From assembly GCF_013167895.1 (NCBI RefSeq), contig NZ_BLWC01000001.1:2108001-2172000 (forward strand): a stretch of 64,000 bases of DNA, given 5' to 3'. The position numbers and the translations under genes are program-made. Positions 1-7,680 of the stretch are shown here, in pieces. The stretch's first letter is position 1, and the number at the start of each line of letters is the position of its first letter. Source of the stretch: Streptomyces fulvorobeus. Its GTDB lineage: Bacteria > Actinomycetota > Actinomycetes > Streptomycetales > Streptomycetaceae. Under the pieces are notes generated by a model, which did not search any database, was not told the DNA's origin, and saw only the letters and a list, made by a program, of their open reading frames with translations.

Positions 1-669
1 GGACGCCGTGATCGGCGGCGGCCCGCAGCGTGTCGAGGCGCGGCTGGCCGGGCGGCGGCCCTCGGATGTGCGGGGGGCGCTGACCGCCGACGCGCCCGAG
101 GGCATCACGGTGAAGGTCCCCAAGCGGACGACGGTCCCGCGCGGCTCCCGCACGGACGTCCCGGTGGACATCACGGTCCCGGCGGACACCCCGGCCGGTG
201 AGTACCAGGTGCCGTTCAGCTTCGGCGGGGAGCGCAGCACCCTGACGGTGCGGGCCTTCCCCCTGCCGGGGGCGCCGATCTGGCCCGTACGGGCACGGCG
301 TCCTCCTCCGGAGACGAGACCCCGGACTTCCCGGCGGCGGCCGCGTCGGACGGCGATCCCGCCACCCGCTGGTCCTCGCCCGTGGAGGACGGCGCCTGGT
401 GGCAGACGGAGCTGGCGGAGCCGGTGCGGCTGGGCCAGGTGGTGCTGCGCTGGCAGGACGCGTACGCCTCGCGCTACCGCGTGCAGGTCTCGGCGGACGG
501 CCGCACCTGGCGAACGGCGGCCACCGTGCGCGAGGGCCGGGGCGGGCGCGAGTCGGTCCGGATGGACGCGAAGGACACCCGGTTCATCCGGGTGCAGGGC
601 GACGGCCGGGCCACGGAGTTCGGGTACTCGCTGTGGTCGGTGGAGGCGTACGCGGTGGCGGCGCGGTAG
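1..669 (+). pseudogene. C-terminal part of a secreted discoidin (F5/8 type C) domain protein, frameshifted
   Basis: The gene enters from the left edge. Its first part (about 8-290) reads as a beta-sandwich linker with residues such as VPADTPAGEYQVPFSF, like the NEW3-type domains of secreted glycosidases. The last part (about 300-669) reads, in another frame, as a discoidin domain (DPATRWSSPVEDGAWWQTEL through FIRVQGDGRATEFGYSLWSV). Joining the two requires one extra base. Adding one C to the C5 run near 260-265 restores a continuous reading (AFPPAGGADLARTGTASSSG). I therefore read this as one carbohydrate-binding secreted protein, perhaps the tail of a glycoside hydrolase, with either a true frameshift or a missing base. 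The catalytic part lies outside the window, so the enzyme class cannot be named. Confidence 0.7.
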
Positions 670-774
670 CGGGGTCACAGGCCGTCGCGGTGCGACCGGG
701 GCGGCACGGCGGCGGCGCCGAACGGGCGGCCGGCAGGCGTGGTCTCCCCGGTCGCCGGACGCGCCTGATGGCGC

Positions 775-1311
775 TCACGCCGATACGCCGTCGATCCGGG
801 CCAGTACGTCGTCCGCGCCGAACGGCTGGAGATACGGCAGCCAGCGCGGGTCCCGGTGCCCGGTCCCGATGATCCGCCAGGCCAGACCGCTCGGCGGGGC
901 CGGCGGGTGGCGCAGCCGCCAGCCGAGCTCCGGCAGGTGGCGGTCGGCCTTGACGTGGTTGCAGCGGCGGCAGGCCGCCACCACGTTGTCCCAGGCGTGC
1001 TGTCCGCCGCGGCTGCGCGGAATGACGTGGTCGACGCTGGTGGCCGCGGCGCCGCAGTACATGCAGCGCCCGCCGTCCCGGGCGAAGAGCGCCCGCCGGG
1101 TCAGGGGGACGGGCCCCCGGTAGGGGACCCGTACGAACCGCTTCAGCCGGATGACGCTGGGCGCGGCCACGGCACGGGTGGCACTGTGCAGGAACGCGCC
1201 GGACTCCTCAAGGCAGATCGCCTTGTTCTCCAGGACGAGGACGAGCGCGCGGTGGAGCGGTACGACGCCGAGCGGCTCGTACGACGCGTTGAGAACCAGG
1301 ACGTGCGGCAC
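775..1311 (-). CDS. HNH endonuclease family protein
   Basis: A 178-residue protein with a zinc-binding HNH nuclease module in its second half: CMYCG, then DHVIPRSRGGQHAWDN, then CRRCN. These supply two CxxC-type pairs and the catalytic His of the DHV motif. The N-terminal half (VLVLNASYEPLGVVPLHRAL) is the usual lead of the stand-alone actinobacterial HNH family near McrA-like nucleases. The GTG start at 1311 is supported by AAGGAGG eight bases upstream. Such proteins probably cut or nick DNA, but the biological role of this family is unknown. It is divergent from the MscS gene and has no restriction-system partner nearby. Confidence 0.88.
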   Translation of the reverse strand: MPHVLVLNASYEPLGVVPLHRALVLVLENKAICLEESGAFLHSATRAVAAPSVIRLKRFVRVPYRGPVPLTRRALFARDGGRCMYCGAAATSVDHVIPRSRGGQHAWDNVVAACRRCNHVKADRHLPELGWRLRHPPAPPSGLAWRIIGTGHRDPRWLPYLQPFGADDVLARIDGVSA

Positions 1312-1630
1312 GGTGGATGCCTCCTTGTACGCCGGCGGCGCGTGGCTCGCGCCGGGACGATCCGATCTCAGTCTCTCCTCATGCCTGGTCCGAACGCCAC
1401 CACGTGCCGGTAACGGGCCGGGGGATTTTTCTCACTCCCCCCCGGCCCGGTGCCGTCCGGGGCGCCCGGGAACAGGCGCTTCACCACGGCGGCCGCCCGC
1501 CCTGGGCGATCGGCCACACGTGGTGTATCCCCGGGTGAGACGTGTCTCTCCCCCGAACACGGCAACGAACCACTCCCCTGGCGTCGTTACTGTTGTTGGT
1601 CACCCGTCGCCGCTCATGGAGGTCCCCGCC
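1312..1630. other. Divergent intergenic region between the HNH and MscS genes
   Basis: About 320 bases without a convincing gene. It contains a perfect 10-bp inverted repeat at 1415-1448 (GGGCCGGGGG, a T-rich 14-base loop, CCCCCGGCCC), which would form a very stable hairpin. The hairpin could be a leader element of the mscS transcript or a boundary terminator. No clear sigma-70-like promoter hexamers were identified for either gene. Confidence 0.5.
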
Positions 1631-2689
1631 GTGCACCTGTCCGCCCTCTTGGCCGCAGCGCCCTCACCGGAACCGGTCGGTTCCCTCGGTGAGGCCGCCG
1701 AACAGGCCGGAAACGCCGCGGGCTGGGTCGAGGAGAACTGGTCCACCTGGCTGAGCACCGGTCTGCGCATCCTGCTCATCGCGGCCGTGGCGCTCGTGCT
1801 GCGCTACGTGATCCGGCGCGCCCTGACCAACCTCATCGAGCGGATGAACCGCAGCGCCCAGGCGGTGGAGGGCACCGCCCTCGGTGGTCTGCTGGTCAAC
1901 GCGGAGCGACGCCGCCAGCGCTCGGAGGCGATCGGTTCCGTACTCCGTTCGGTGACGTCGTTCATGATCCTCGGCACGGCGGGCCTGATGATCCTGGGCG
2001 CGTTCCAGATCAACCTGGCGCCCCTGCTGGCCTCGGCCGGTGTGGCCGGGGTCGCGCTCGGCTTCGGCGCGCGGAACCTGGTCACCGACTTCCTCTCCGG
2101 CGTCTTCATGATCCTGGAGGACCAGTACGGAGTCGGGGACACGGTCGACGCGGGCGTGGCCTCCGGCGAGGTCATCGAGGTGGGGCTGCGGGTCACGAAG
2201 CTGCGCGGTGAGAACGGGGAGATCTGGTACGTCCGCAACGGCGAGGTGAAACGGATCGGCAACCTCAGCCAGGGCTGGTCGACGGCCGGGGTCGACGTGA
2301 CGGTGCGCCCCACGGAGGATCTGGAGCGGGTCCGCGCGTCGATCCTCGCGGCGGCCGAGGCCATGGCCAAGGAGGACCCGTGGACGGAGCGCCTCTGGGG
2401 ACCGGTGGAGGTCCTGGGCCTGGACGCGGTCCTGCTGGACTCGATGACGGTGCGGGTGACCGCGAAGACGATGCCGGGCAAGGCGCTGGGCGTGGAGCGC
2501 GAGCTGCGCTGGCGGATCAAGCAGACGCTGGACGAGGCGGGCATCCGGATGGTCGGGGCCCTGCCGCTGGTGGACGGGGAAGCGCCGCCGGACCCGACGG
2601 CCGGCATGGCCCCCCCGTCCGCGTACGCCTCGGCGACCTCGCCGCAGTCGGTCGCGACCACGCCGATACCGCCGAACCTGGCCAAGTAG
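1631..2689 (+). CDS. Mechanosensitive ion channel, MscS family
   Basis: A small-conductance mechanosensitive channel of about 352 residues in the cytoplasmic membrane, which opens to release solutes during hypo-osmotic shock. A first membrane segment is near residues 30-50 (LRILLIAAVALVLRYVI). The pore-lining region follows near residues 110-150, with LLASAGVAGVALGFGARNLVTDFLSG, then the beta domain (DQYGVGDTVD, IWYVRNGEV) and a C-terminal alpha/beta domain. The GTG at 1631 was chosen because GGAGGT lies seven bases upstream; the ATG at 1616 lacks a comparable site. A strong hairpin terminator follows at 2747-2784. The gene appears monocistronic. Confidence 0.93.
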   Translation: MHLSALLAAAPSPEPVGSLGEAAEQAGNAAGWVEENWSTWLSTGLRILLIAAVALVLRYVIRRALTNLIERMNRSAQAVEGTALGGLLVNAERRRQRSEAIGSVLRSVTSFMILGTAGLMILGAFQINLAPLLASAGVAGVALGFGARNLVTDFLSGVFMILEDQYGVGDTVDAGVASGEVIEVGLRVTKLRGENGEIWYVRNGEVKRIGNLSQGWSTAGVDVTVRPTEDLERVRASILAAAEAMAKEDPWTERLWGPVEVLGLDAVLLDSMTVRVTAKTMPGKALGVERELRWRIKQTLDEAGIRMVGALPLVDGEAPPDPTAGMAPPSAYASATSPQSVATTPIPPNLAK

Positions 2690-2746
2690 CGCGGAACCGA
2701 GGAGCGCGAGTACCGCCGCCCGGCCCTGCCGGACGGCGAGGTGTGG

Positions 2747-2784
2747 CCGAAGGGGCGTCCCGCGCGTGCGGGGCGCCCCTTCGG
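2747..2784 (+). terminator. Rho-independent-type hairpin after the MscS gene
   Basis: CCGAAGGGGC at 2747-2756 pairs perfectly with GCCCCTTCGG at 2775-2784, and the pairing can extend inward through CCC/GGG. It lies 57 bases past the mscS stop. There is no long U-tract, as is common in Streptomyces terminators. Confidence 0.75.
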
Positions 2785-2832
2785 CGTACGGGGCACTGCG
2801 GATAACGCTTCGACAGCTGCGGGGGCGGACCA

Positions 2833-2887
2833 TTGACGGCACGGTGATCCGCGCTCTACCTTCCTCACACGAACAGGAAAGTTTCCT
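2833..2887 (+). promoter_or_regulatory. Promoter and palindromic operator of the ROK regulator gene
   Basis: TTGACG at 2833-2838 has a -10-like TCTACC or TACCTT 16-18 bases downstream. Just after it is the odd-centred palindrome AGGAAA-G-TTTCCT at 2875-2887, 23 bases before the regulator's ATG. The position suggests autoregulation by the ROK protein that follows. A related AAGTTTC element occurs ahead of the GH3 gene near 54580. Confidence 0.55.
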
Positions 2888-2909
2888 TACAGAGGGCGGG
2901 TGGACGGCC

Positions 2910-4124
2910 ATGGCGGGGACCACGCCGGGGACCCCGGGCACACCACGGGTCCTGCGCGCCATGAACGACCGGGCCGCCCTCGACCTGCTCCTTGAACACG
3001 GCCCTCTCTCCCGTACGGAGATCGGGAAGCTGACCGGCCTCTCCAAGCCCACCGCCTCCCAGCTGCTGACCCGCCTGGAGGCCGCGGGACTCGTCGTCGC
3101 CACCGGCACCAGCGAGGGCCGGCCCGGGCCCGGCGCCCAGCTCTACGCCGTGAACGCCCGCGCCGCCCACGTCGCCGGCCTCGACGTGACCGCCGGGCGG
3201 ATCGTCGCCGCGGTCGCCGACGTCACGGGCGAGACGGTCGGGCGGTACGAGCTGCGCACCCCGGGCCGCGGCGCCGCGGGGGTCGTGCGGCAGGTGGCCG
3301 AGGCCCTCGACGGCGCGGTCGAGGCCGCCGGGCTGGCCCGTTCCGGCGTGCACCGCCTCGTCGTCGGCACCCCGGGCGCCTTCGACCCTGGCACCGGCCG
3401 GCTGCGTTACGCCTCGCACCTGCCCGGCTGGCACTCCCCCACCCTGCTGGCGGAGCTGGCGGCCTCCCTGCCGATGCCGGTGGAGTACGAGAACGACGTG
3501 AACCTGGTCGCGGTGGCCGAGCAGCGGCTCGGGGCCGCCCGAGGACACGAGGACTTCGTCCTGCTGTGGAACGAGGAGGGCCTCGGCGCCGCCCTGGTGA
3601 TCAACGGCCGGCTGCACCGCGGCTGGACCGGCGGCGCGGGCGAGGTCGGCTTCCTGCCGGTGCCCGGTACCCCTCTCGTACGCCAGGTCGTGAAGGCCAA
3701 CAGCGGCGGCTTCCAGGAGCTCGCGGGCGCCCAGTCGCTGCCGAGGCTGGCCACGGCACTCGGCATCGACACCCCCCACCAGCCGTACGCGCGGGTCGCG
3801 GCGGCCCTGCTGGCGCGGGCGGTCGAGGCGTACGAGCGCGACGAGGCGCTCACCGAGCTGCTGCGGCAGTACGCCCAGCGGCTCGCCACCGGTCTCGCAT
3901 CCGTCACCGCCGTGCTCGACCCGGAACTGATCGTGCTCTCCGGCGAGCTCGTCTCCTCCGGCGGTGAGCTGCTGCGTTCACTGATCCAGTCGGAGCTCGC
4001 GGAGCTCGCCGCGTCCCGGCCCCGCCTCGTCCTCGGCGAGATCGACCGCCATCCCGTGCTGCGGGGCGCCCTCGAAAGGGCCCTCGCGGACACCCGCGAC
4101 GAGGTGTTCGACACCTCTCGCTGA
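2910..4124 (+). CDS. ROK-family transcriptional regulator
   Basis: A 404-residue protein. It has an N-terminal winged helix-turn-helix near residues 15-65 (LSRTEIGKLTGLSKPTASQLLTRLEAAGLV) and a C-terminal ROK sugar-kinase-like domain. The latter shows AGLDVTAGRIVAAVADV, a DPGTGRLRYASHLPGW segment, YENDVNLVAVAEQRLGAARG, and RGWTGGAGEVGFLPV. It probably represses the downstream phosphoglycosidase/kinase genes and responds to a sugar or sugar phosphate. The ATG at 2910 starts just before the HTH; the frame is open further upstream but would run through the operator palindrome. The zinc-binding cysteine cluster of classical NagC/Mlc proteins is not evident. Confidence 0.88.
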   Translation: MAGTTPGTPGTPRVLRAMNDRAALDLLLEHGPLSRTEIGKLTGLSKPTASQLLTRLEAAGLVVATGTSEGRPGPGAQLYAVNARAAHVAGLDVTAGRIVAAVADVTGETVGRYELRTPGRGAAGVVRQVAEALDGAVEAAGLARSGVHRLVVGTPGAFDPGTGRLRYASHLPGWHSPTLLAELAASLPMPVEYENDVNLVAVAEQRLGAARGHEDFVLLWNEEGLGAALVINGRLHRGWTGGAGEVGFLPVPGTPLVRQVVKANSGGFQELAGAQSLPRLATALGIDTPHQPYARVAAALLARAVEAYERDEALTELLRQYAQRLATGLASVTAVLDPELIVLSGELVSSGGELLRSLIQSELAELAASRPRLVLGEIDRHPVLRGALERALADTRDEVFDTSR

Positions 4125-4323
4125 GATCGCCACGGTTCCCCTGCCCCTGCCCCTGCCCCTGGGAGTCCTGTCATGCGCGGACGATCGACCTCCGGCCCGG
4201 CGGGAGCGCATCTCGATGACGACGCTGCCGCCCGCCTCGCATCGTCATCATCCCGATGGCGTTCGGGGACGGCCTGGAGTTCCCCAAGGGCACGCAACAC
4301 ACCGACCGGAGTGAAGGACTGAC
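4125..4323. other. Gap between the ROK gene and the glycosidase; possible gene remnant
   Basis: About 200 bases. They hold a short CTGCCC tandem array (about 4140-4160) and then GGGAG followed eight bases later by an ATG at 4173. That start leads into an open frame ending TGVKD-stop two bases before the next gene's ATG. The TGVKD ending resembles the C-terminus of sugar ABC permeases, but the piece is too short to classify. It may be the scar of deleted transporter genes. Confidence 0.25.
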
Positions 4324-5589
4324 ATGAAGCTCGCAGTAGTGGGTGGCGGGTCCACCTACACCCCCGAACTGATCGACGGTTTCGCCCGGTTGCGGGACAC
4401 CCTGCCGGTCGAGGAGCTCGTGCTCATCGATCCGGCCGCCGACCGCCTGGCACTTGTCGGCGACCTCGCCCGGCGGATCTTCGCCAGGCAGGGCCACCCG
4501 GGGAGGATCACCACCACATCCGACCTGGACGCCGGGGTCGCGGACGCCGACGCGGTCCTGCTCCAGCTCCGGGTCGGCGGGCAGGCCGCCCGCCACCAGG
4601 ACGAGACATGGCCGCTGGAGTGCGGCTGCGTCGGCCAGGAGACCACCGGAGCCGGCGGCCTCGCCAAGGCGCTGCGCACCGTCCCGGTCGTCCTGGACAT
4701 CGCCGAACGCGTCCGCCGCACCAACCCGGACGCCTGGATCATCGACTTCACCAACCCGGTCGGCATCGTCACCCGGGCGCTGCTCCAGGCCGGGCACAAG
4801 GCCGTCGGCCTGTGCAACGTGGCGATCGGCTTCCAGCGGAAGTTCGCCCGGCTGCTCGATGTGACGCCCGGCGAGGTGCATCTGGACCACGTCGGTCTCA
4901 ACCATCTGACCTGGGAGCTCGGGGTGCGCCTCGGCGGCCCGGACGGCGAGGACGTGCTGCCGAAGCTGCTCACCGAGCACGGGGACGCCATCGCCGGGGA
5001 CCTGCACCTGCCCCGGGAGCTGGTCGGCCGGCTCGGCGTCGTCCCCTCGTACTACCTGCGGTACTTCTACGCGCACGACGAGGTCGTACGGGAGCTCGGC
5101 ACGAAGCCGTCCCGGGCGGCCGAGGTCGCCGCGATGGAGAAGGAACTCCTCGCGCTGTACGGCGACCCGGCGCTGGACGAGAAGCCCGCGCTGCTCGCCA
5201 AGCGCGGCGGCGCCTTCTACTCGGAGGCGGCCGTGGACCTGGCGGCGTCCCTCCTGGGCGGGGGTGGCTCCGCGGTGCAGGTGGTCAACACGTACAACAG
5301 GGGGACGCTGCCGTTCCTGCCGGACGACGCCGTGATCGAGGTGCAGGCCCGGGTCGATGGCACGGGGGCGGCTCCGCTCGCCGTTCCCCGGCTCGACCCG
5401 CTCTACGCCGGTCTGATCGCCAACGTGACGGCGTACGAGGACCTCGCTCTGGACGCGGCGCTGCGCGGCGGCCGGGACCGGGTGTTCAGGGCGCTCCTCT
5501 CGCACCCGCTGATCGGTCAGTACGAGCACGCCGAAGGTCTCACCGACCGGCTGATCGCCCACAACCGGGAGCACCTCGCGTGGGCGTGA
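4324..5589 (+). CDS. Family 4 glycosidase, 6-phospho-beta-glucosidase type
   Basis: A cytoplasmic 421-residue enzyme of GH family 4, which cleaves phosphorylated disaccharides through an NAD- and metal-dependent redox mechanism. It begins with the NAD-binding MKLAVVGGGSTYTPEL. The family motif CNVAIGFQRKF (metal-binding Cys-Asn) is near residue 162, and LDHVGLNHLTW follows near residue 190. RVGGQAARHQDETWPLECGCVGQETTGAGG covers the substrate and NAD site. GAAGGA precedes the ATG by about five bases. The stop overlaps the start of the kinase gene by 4 bp, so the two are translationally coupled. Confidence 0.9.
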   Translation: MKLAVVGGGSTYTPELIDGFARLRDTLPVEELVLIDPAADRLALVGDLARRIFARQGHPGRITTTSDLDAGVADADAVLLQLRVGGQAARHQDETWPLECGCVGQETTGAGGLAKALRTVPVVLDIAERVRRTNPDAWIIDFTNPVGIVTRALLQAGHKAVGLCNVAIGFQRKFARLLDVTPGEVHLDHVGLNHLTWELGVRLGGPDGEDVLPKLLTEHGDAIAGDLHLPRELVGRLGVVPSYYLRYFYAHDEVVRELGTKPSRAAEVAAMEKELLALYGDPALDEKPALLAKRGGAFYSEAAVDLAASLLGGGGSAVQVVNTYNRGTLPFLPDDAVIEVQARVDGTGAAPLAVPRLDPLYAGLIANVTAYEDLALDAALRGGRDRVFRALLSHPLIGQYEHAEGLTDRLIAHNREHLAWA

Positions 5590-6554
5590 ACGTCTCGGTC
5601 GTCGCCGTCGACGCGGGCAACAGCAAGACCGACATCGCGCTGATCGGGGCGGACGGCACGGTCCTGGCCACGGCCCGCGGCGGTGGCTTCCAGCCGCCGG
5701 TCGTGGGCATCGACGCGGCACTGGACGTGCTGGGCGTGATCCTGGACCGGGCGCTGGCCGCGTGCGGCGGGAGCACCGGCTCCCTGGGCCATGTGTCCGC
5801 GTGCCTGGCCAACGCCGATCTCCCGGCCGAGGAGGCGGAGCTGACGGAGGCTCTGCTCGCCAGGGGGTGGTCGCGCACGGTGGAGGTGCGCAACGACACC
5901 TTCGCGCTGCTGCGCGCCGGGGTGGACGAACCGCGGGGGGTGGCCGTCGTCTGCGGGGCGGGCATCAACTGCGTGGGCATGCTGCCGGACGGGCGCACCG
6001 CCCGCTTTCCCGCGATCGGCCGGATCTCCGGGGACTGGGGCGGCGGTTCGGGGCTCGCCGAGGAGGCCCTGTGGTTCGCGGCGCGCGCCGAGGACGGCCG
6101 GGGCGGGGCGACCGCGCTCGCCCGCACGCTGCCGGGGCACTTCGGGCTCGGCTCGGTGTACGAACTGATCGAGGCGCTGCACCGGGGCACCATCCCGCCC
6201 GCCGCGCGGCACGAACTCACCCCGGTCCTCTTCGCCACCAGCGCGGCGGGCGACCCGGTGGCGCGCGCCCTGGTGGACCGGCAGGCGGACGAGGTCGTCG
6301 CCATGGCCTCGGTGGCGCTGACCCGCCTGGACCTGCTCGACGAGGAGGTGCCCGTGCTGCTGGGCGGCAGTGTGCTGACGGCCGGTCACACCCAGCTCGA
6401 CGAGCGGATATCCGCGCTGCTCGCGGCCCGCGCCCCGAAGGCCGTGATCGGTGTGGTCGCGCAGCCGCCCGTCCTCGGGGCGGGGCTGCTGGGCCTGGAC
6501 CACACGGGTGCGGCGCCCGAGGTGCATGCCAGGCTGCGCGCGCAGTACGCCTGA
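5586..6554 (+). CDS. BadF/BadG/BcrA/BcrD-type sugar kinase (N-acetylglucosamine kinase-like)
   Basis: A 322-residue ASKHA-fold kinase. It shows the phosphate-1 motif AVDAGNSKTDIALIGADG at the N-terminus, the phosphate-2 region VVCGAGINCVGMLPDGR, GDWGGGSGLAEEAL, and a C-terminal VPVLLGGSVLTAG adenosine segment. Members phosphorylate N-acetylglucosamine or related sugars with ATP. The GTG at 5586 overlaps the glycosidase stop (GTGA). Coupling to a phosphoglycosidase suggests it makes the phosphosugar that the glycosidase or central metabolism uses. The exact sugar cannot be read from sequence. No transporter is linked in this window. Confidence 0.82.
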   Translation: MNVSVVAVDAGNSKTDIALIGADGTVLATARGGGFQPPVVGIDAALDVLGVILDRALAACGGSTGSLGHVSACLANADLPAEEAELTEALLARGWSRTVEVRNDTFALLRAGVDEPRGVAVVCGAGINCVGMLPDGRTARFPAIGRISGDWGGGSGLAEEALWFAARAEDGRGGATALARTLPGHFGLGSVYELIEALHRGTIPPAARHELTPVLFATSAAGDPVARALVDRQADEVVAMASVALTRLDLLDEEVPVLLGGSVLTAGHTQLDERISALLAARAPKAVIGVVAQPPVLGAGLLGLDHTGAAPEVHARLRAQYA

Positions 6555-6592
6555 GGGGTCCGGGAACCGATCACTCGTCCCATACGTGTTCT

Positions 6593-6725
6593 CTGCGGGG
6601 GTGGCCGATCCGCCGGTTCCTGGTGTGGACGGCGGTCACTCCGGCCATACTGCTGGCCGGGTGCCGGTCCCGTGCTCGGCCGGGGGGCCGTGCCGCAGTC
6701 GGTGACCGAGGGGGAGGTCAGGTGA
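6593..6725 (+). pseudogene. Remnant of a lipoprotein gene (possible vWA/solute-binding lipoprotein)
   Basis: In one frame (about 6602-6670) the sequence encodes a lipoprotein signal, RRFLVWTAVTPAILLAGC, with a clear lipobox. In another frame it ends VPQSVTEGEVR-stop at 6723-6725, and that stop overlaps the next gene's GTG start by 4 bp (GTGA). Only an N-terminal signal and about a dozen C-terminal residues are present, with a frame change between them. This looks like a gene whose body has been deleted. The original family is uncertain; a vWA or solute-binding lipoprotein commonly sits here in related clusters, by recollection. Confidence 0.45.
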
Positions 6726-6925
6726 CATACCCGCCGAACGGGGGCTCTCCACGGGAGCGTGCGCCCGTGGCGCCGTCTGTGCCCGCGCGGCGCCGGAGCG
6801 CCTGGCCCGGACCGGCGGAGCGACTGCGTACGGCGGCGACGACCGAGCCGGGCCGGGAGAGCACCGCCCTGGGCGCGGCGGCCGCCGTCGCCGGGGTCAG
6901 CCGCGGGCTCTCGGAGTACCGGTGA
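6722..6925 (+). pseudogene. Remnant of a GlnX-like membrane protein gene
   Basis: A 67-codon frame with a good ribosome site (GGGGGAGG before GTG 6722). The first 45 residues end SAWPGPAERLRTAATTEPGR, the usual cytoplasmic lead before the first membrane helix of Streptomyces GlnX-like proteins. The last 22 residues (ALGAAAAVAGVSRGLSEYR) look like the end of the final helix and tail of the same family. The roughly 400 residues normally between them are absent. Both flanking overlaps (GTGA at 6722 and 6922) are kept. I infer an internal deletion in frame; the product could not span the membrane as a sensor. Confidence 0.55.
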
Positions 6926-7635
6926 GAGGGGCGGCGATGGCCAGGGGCCGGTCCGCGCCCGGCAGGCTACGCGGCTGGGGCGGCGTGGCGGGCATGGCGG
7001 TGGCCTGTGCGATCACCGCCTCGCTCACGCTGCTGCCGCTCTCCCACAGCGGGGGCGGCTCCTTCGGTACGAGGGCGGCGGGCCAGGGCTCGACGCCGAC
7101 GGTGCACGCGCGCGCCGAGGGGTGCACCGACCCGGAGGCGAGCCCGCGGCTCTCGGGCGACGACGGCCCGGGCATCGACCGGATCGAGGAGCGCGGCAGG
7201 CTGATCGCCGGTGCCGGCCGGAACGGTTTCCGCTGGGGGTACCGCAACCCGGAGACCCGCGAACTCGAAGGCTTCGACATCGATCCGGTGCGGGCCATGG
7301 CGCAGGACATCCTGAGCGACCGGAACGCGGTGATCTTCCGTGCGATACCCACCGACCAGCGCGTCGCCGCGCTGGAGAACGACCGGGTCGACGTCGTCGT
7401 GCGGACGATGACCATCAACTGCGAGCGGCTGGAACAGGTCTCCATCTCCACGGCGTACTACGGGGTGGCGGCGAAGCAGGGCGCGGAGGACCTGGTGGCC
7501 CGCGTCGACAAGGTGCTGGCCGACTACCGCGAGGGCGGCGACGACAGCCCGTGGATGGTGTCCTGCCGGGCGTGGCCGGCGACGGGCCTGCCCGGGATCA
7601 CCGGACCGCCGGCGCCCGGGTACCTGAGCAACTGA
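6922..7635 (+). CDS. Internally deleted glutamate-type solute-binding protein (GlnH-like)
   Basis: A 237-residue exported protein related to family 3 amino-acid-binding proteins and to mycobacterial GlnH. A signal segment is near residues 18-45, then domain I: GRLIAGAGRNGFRWGYRNPETRELEGFDIDPVRAMAQDI and DVVVRTMTINCERLEQVSISTAYY. The family would then continue for about 90-100 residues through domain II. Here the sequence jumps at STAYYG straight to a C-terminal stretch with EDLVARVDKVLADYREGG and DSPWM. The frame is kept, but the ligand-closing lobe is missing, so binding is doubtful. Both expected flanks of the gap carry a Tyr-Tyr, which fits recombination at a short repeat. The GTG start overlaps the GlnX remnant stop. 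Confidence 0.75.
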   Translation: MRGAAMARGRSAPGRLRGWGGVAGMAVACAITASLTLLPLSHSGGGSFGTRAAGQGSTPTVHARAEGCTDPEASPRLSGDDGPGIDRIEERGRLIAGAGRNGFRWGYRNPETRELEGFDIDPVRAMAQDILSDRNAVIFRAIPTDQRVAALENDRVDVVVRTMTINCERLEQVSISTAYYGVAAKQGAEDLVARVDKVLADYREGGDDSPWMVSCRAWPATGLPGITGPPAPGYLSN

Positions 7636-7680
7636 ATCCTCCGGCCCCCGGGCCGGACGGGAAGAGCGGAGAGGTGATCG

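Noticed and set aside
775..1311. HNH protein as part of a restriction or phage-defence system
   Set aside because: No methyltransferase, specificity subunit or other defence partner adjoins it; stand-alone HNH genes of this kind are common in streptomycetes.
4138..4162. CTGCCC tandem units as a CRISPR-like or regulatory repeat
   Set aside because: Only a few six-base units without spacers; simple slippage repeat.
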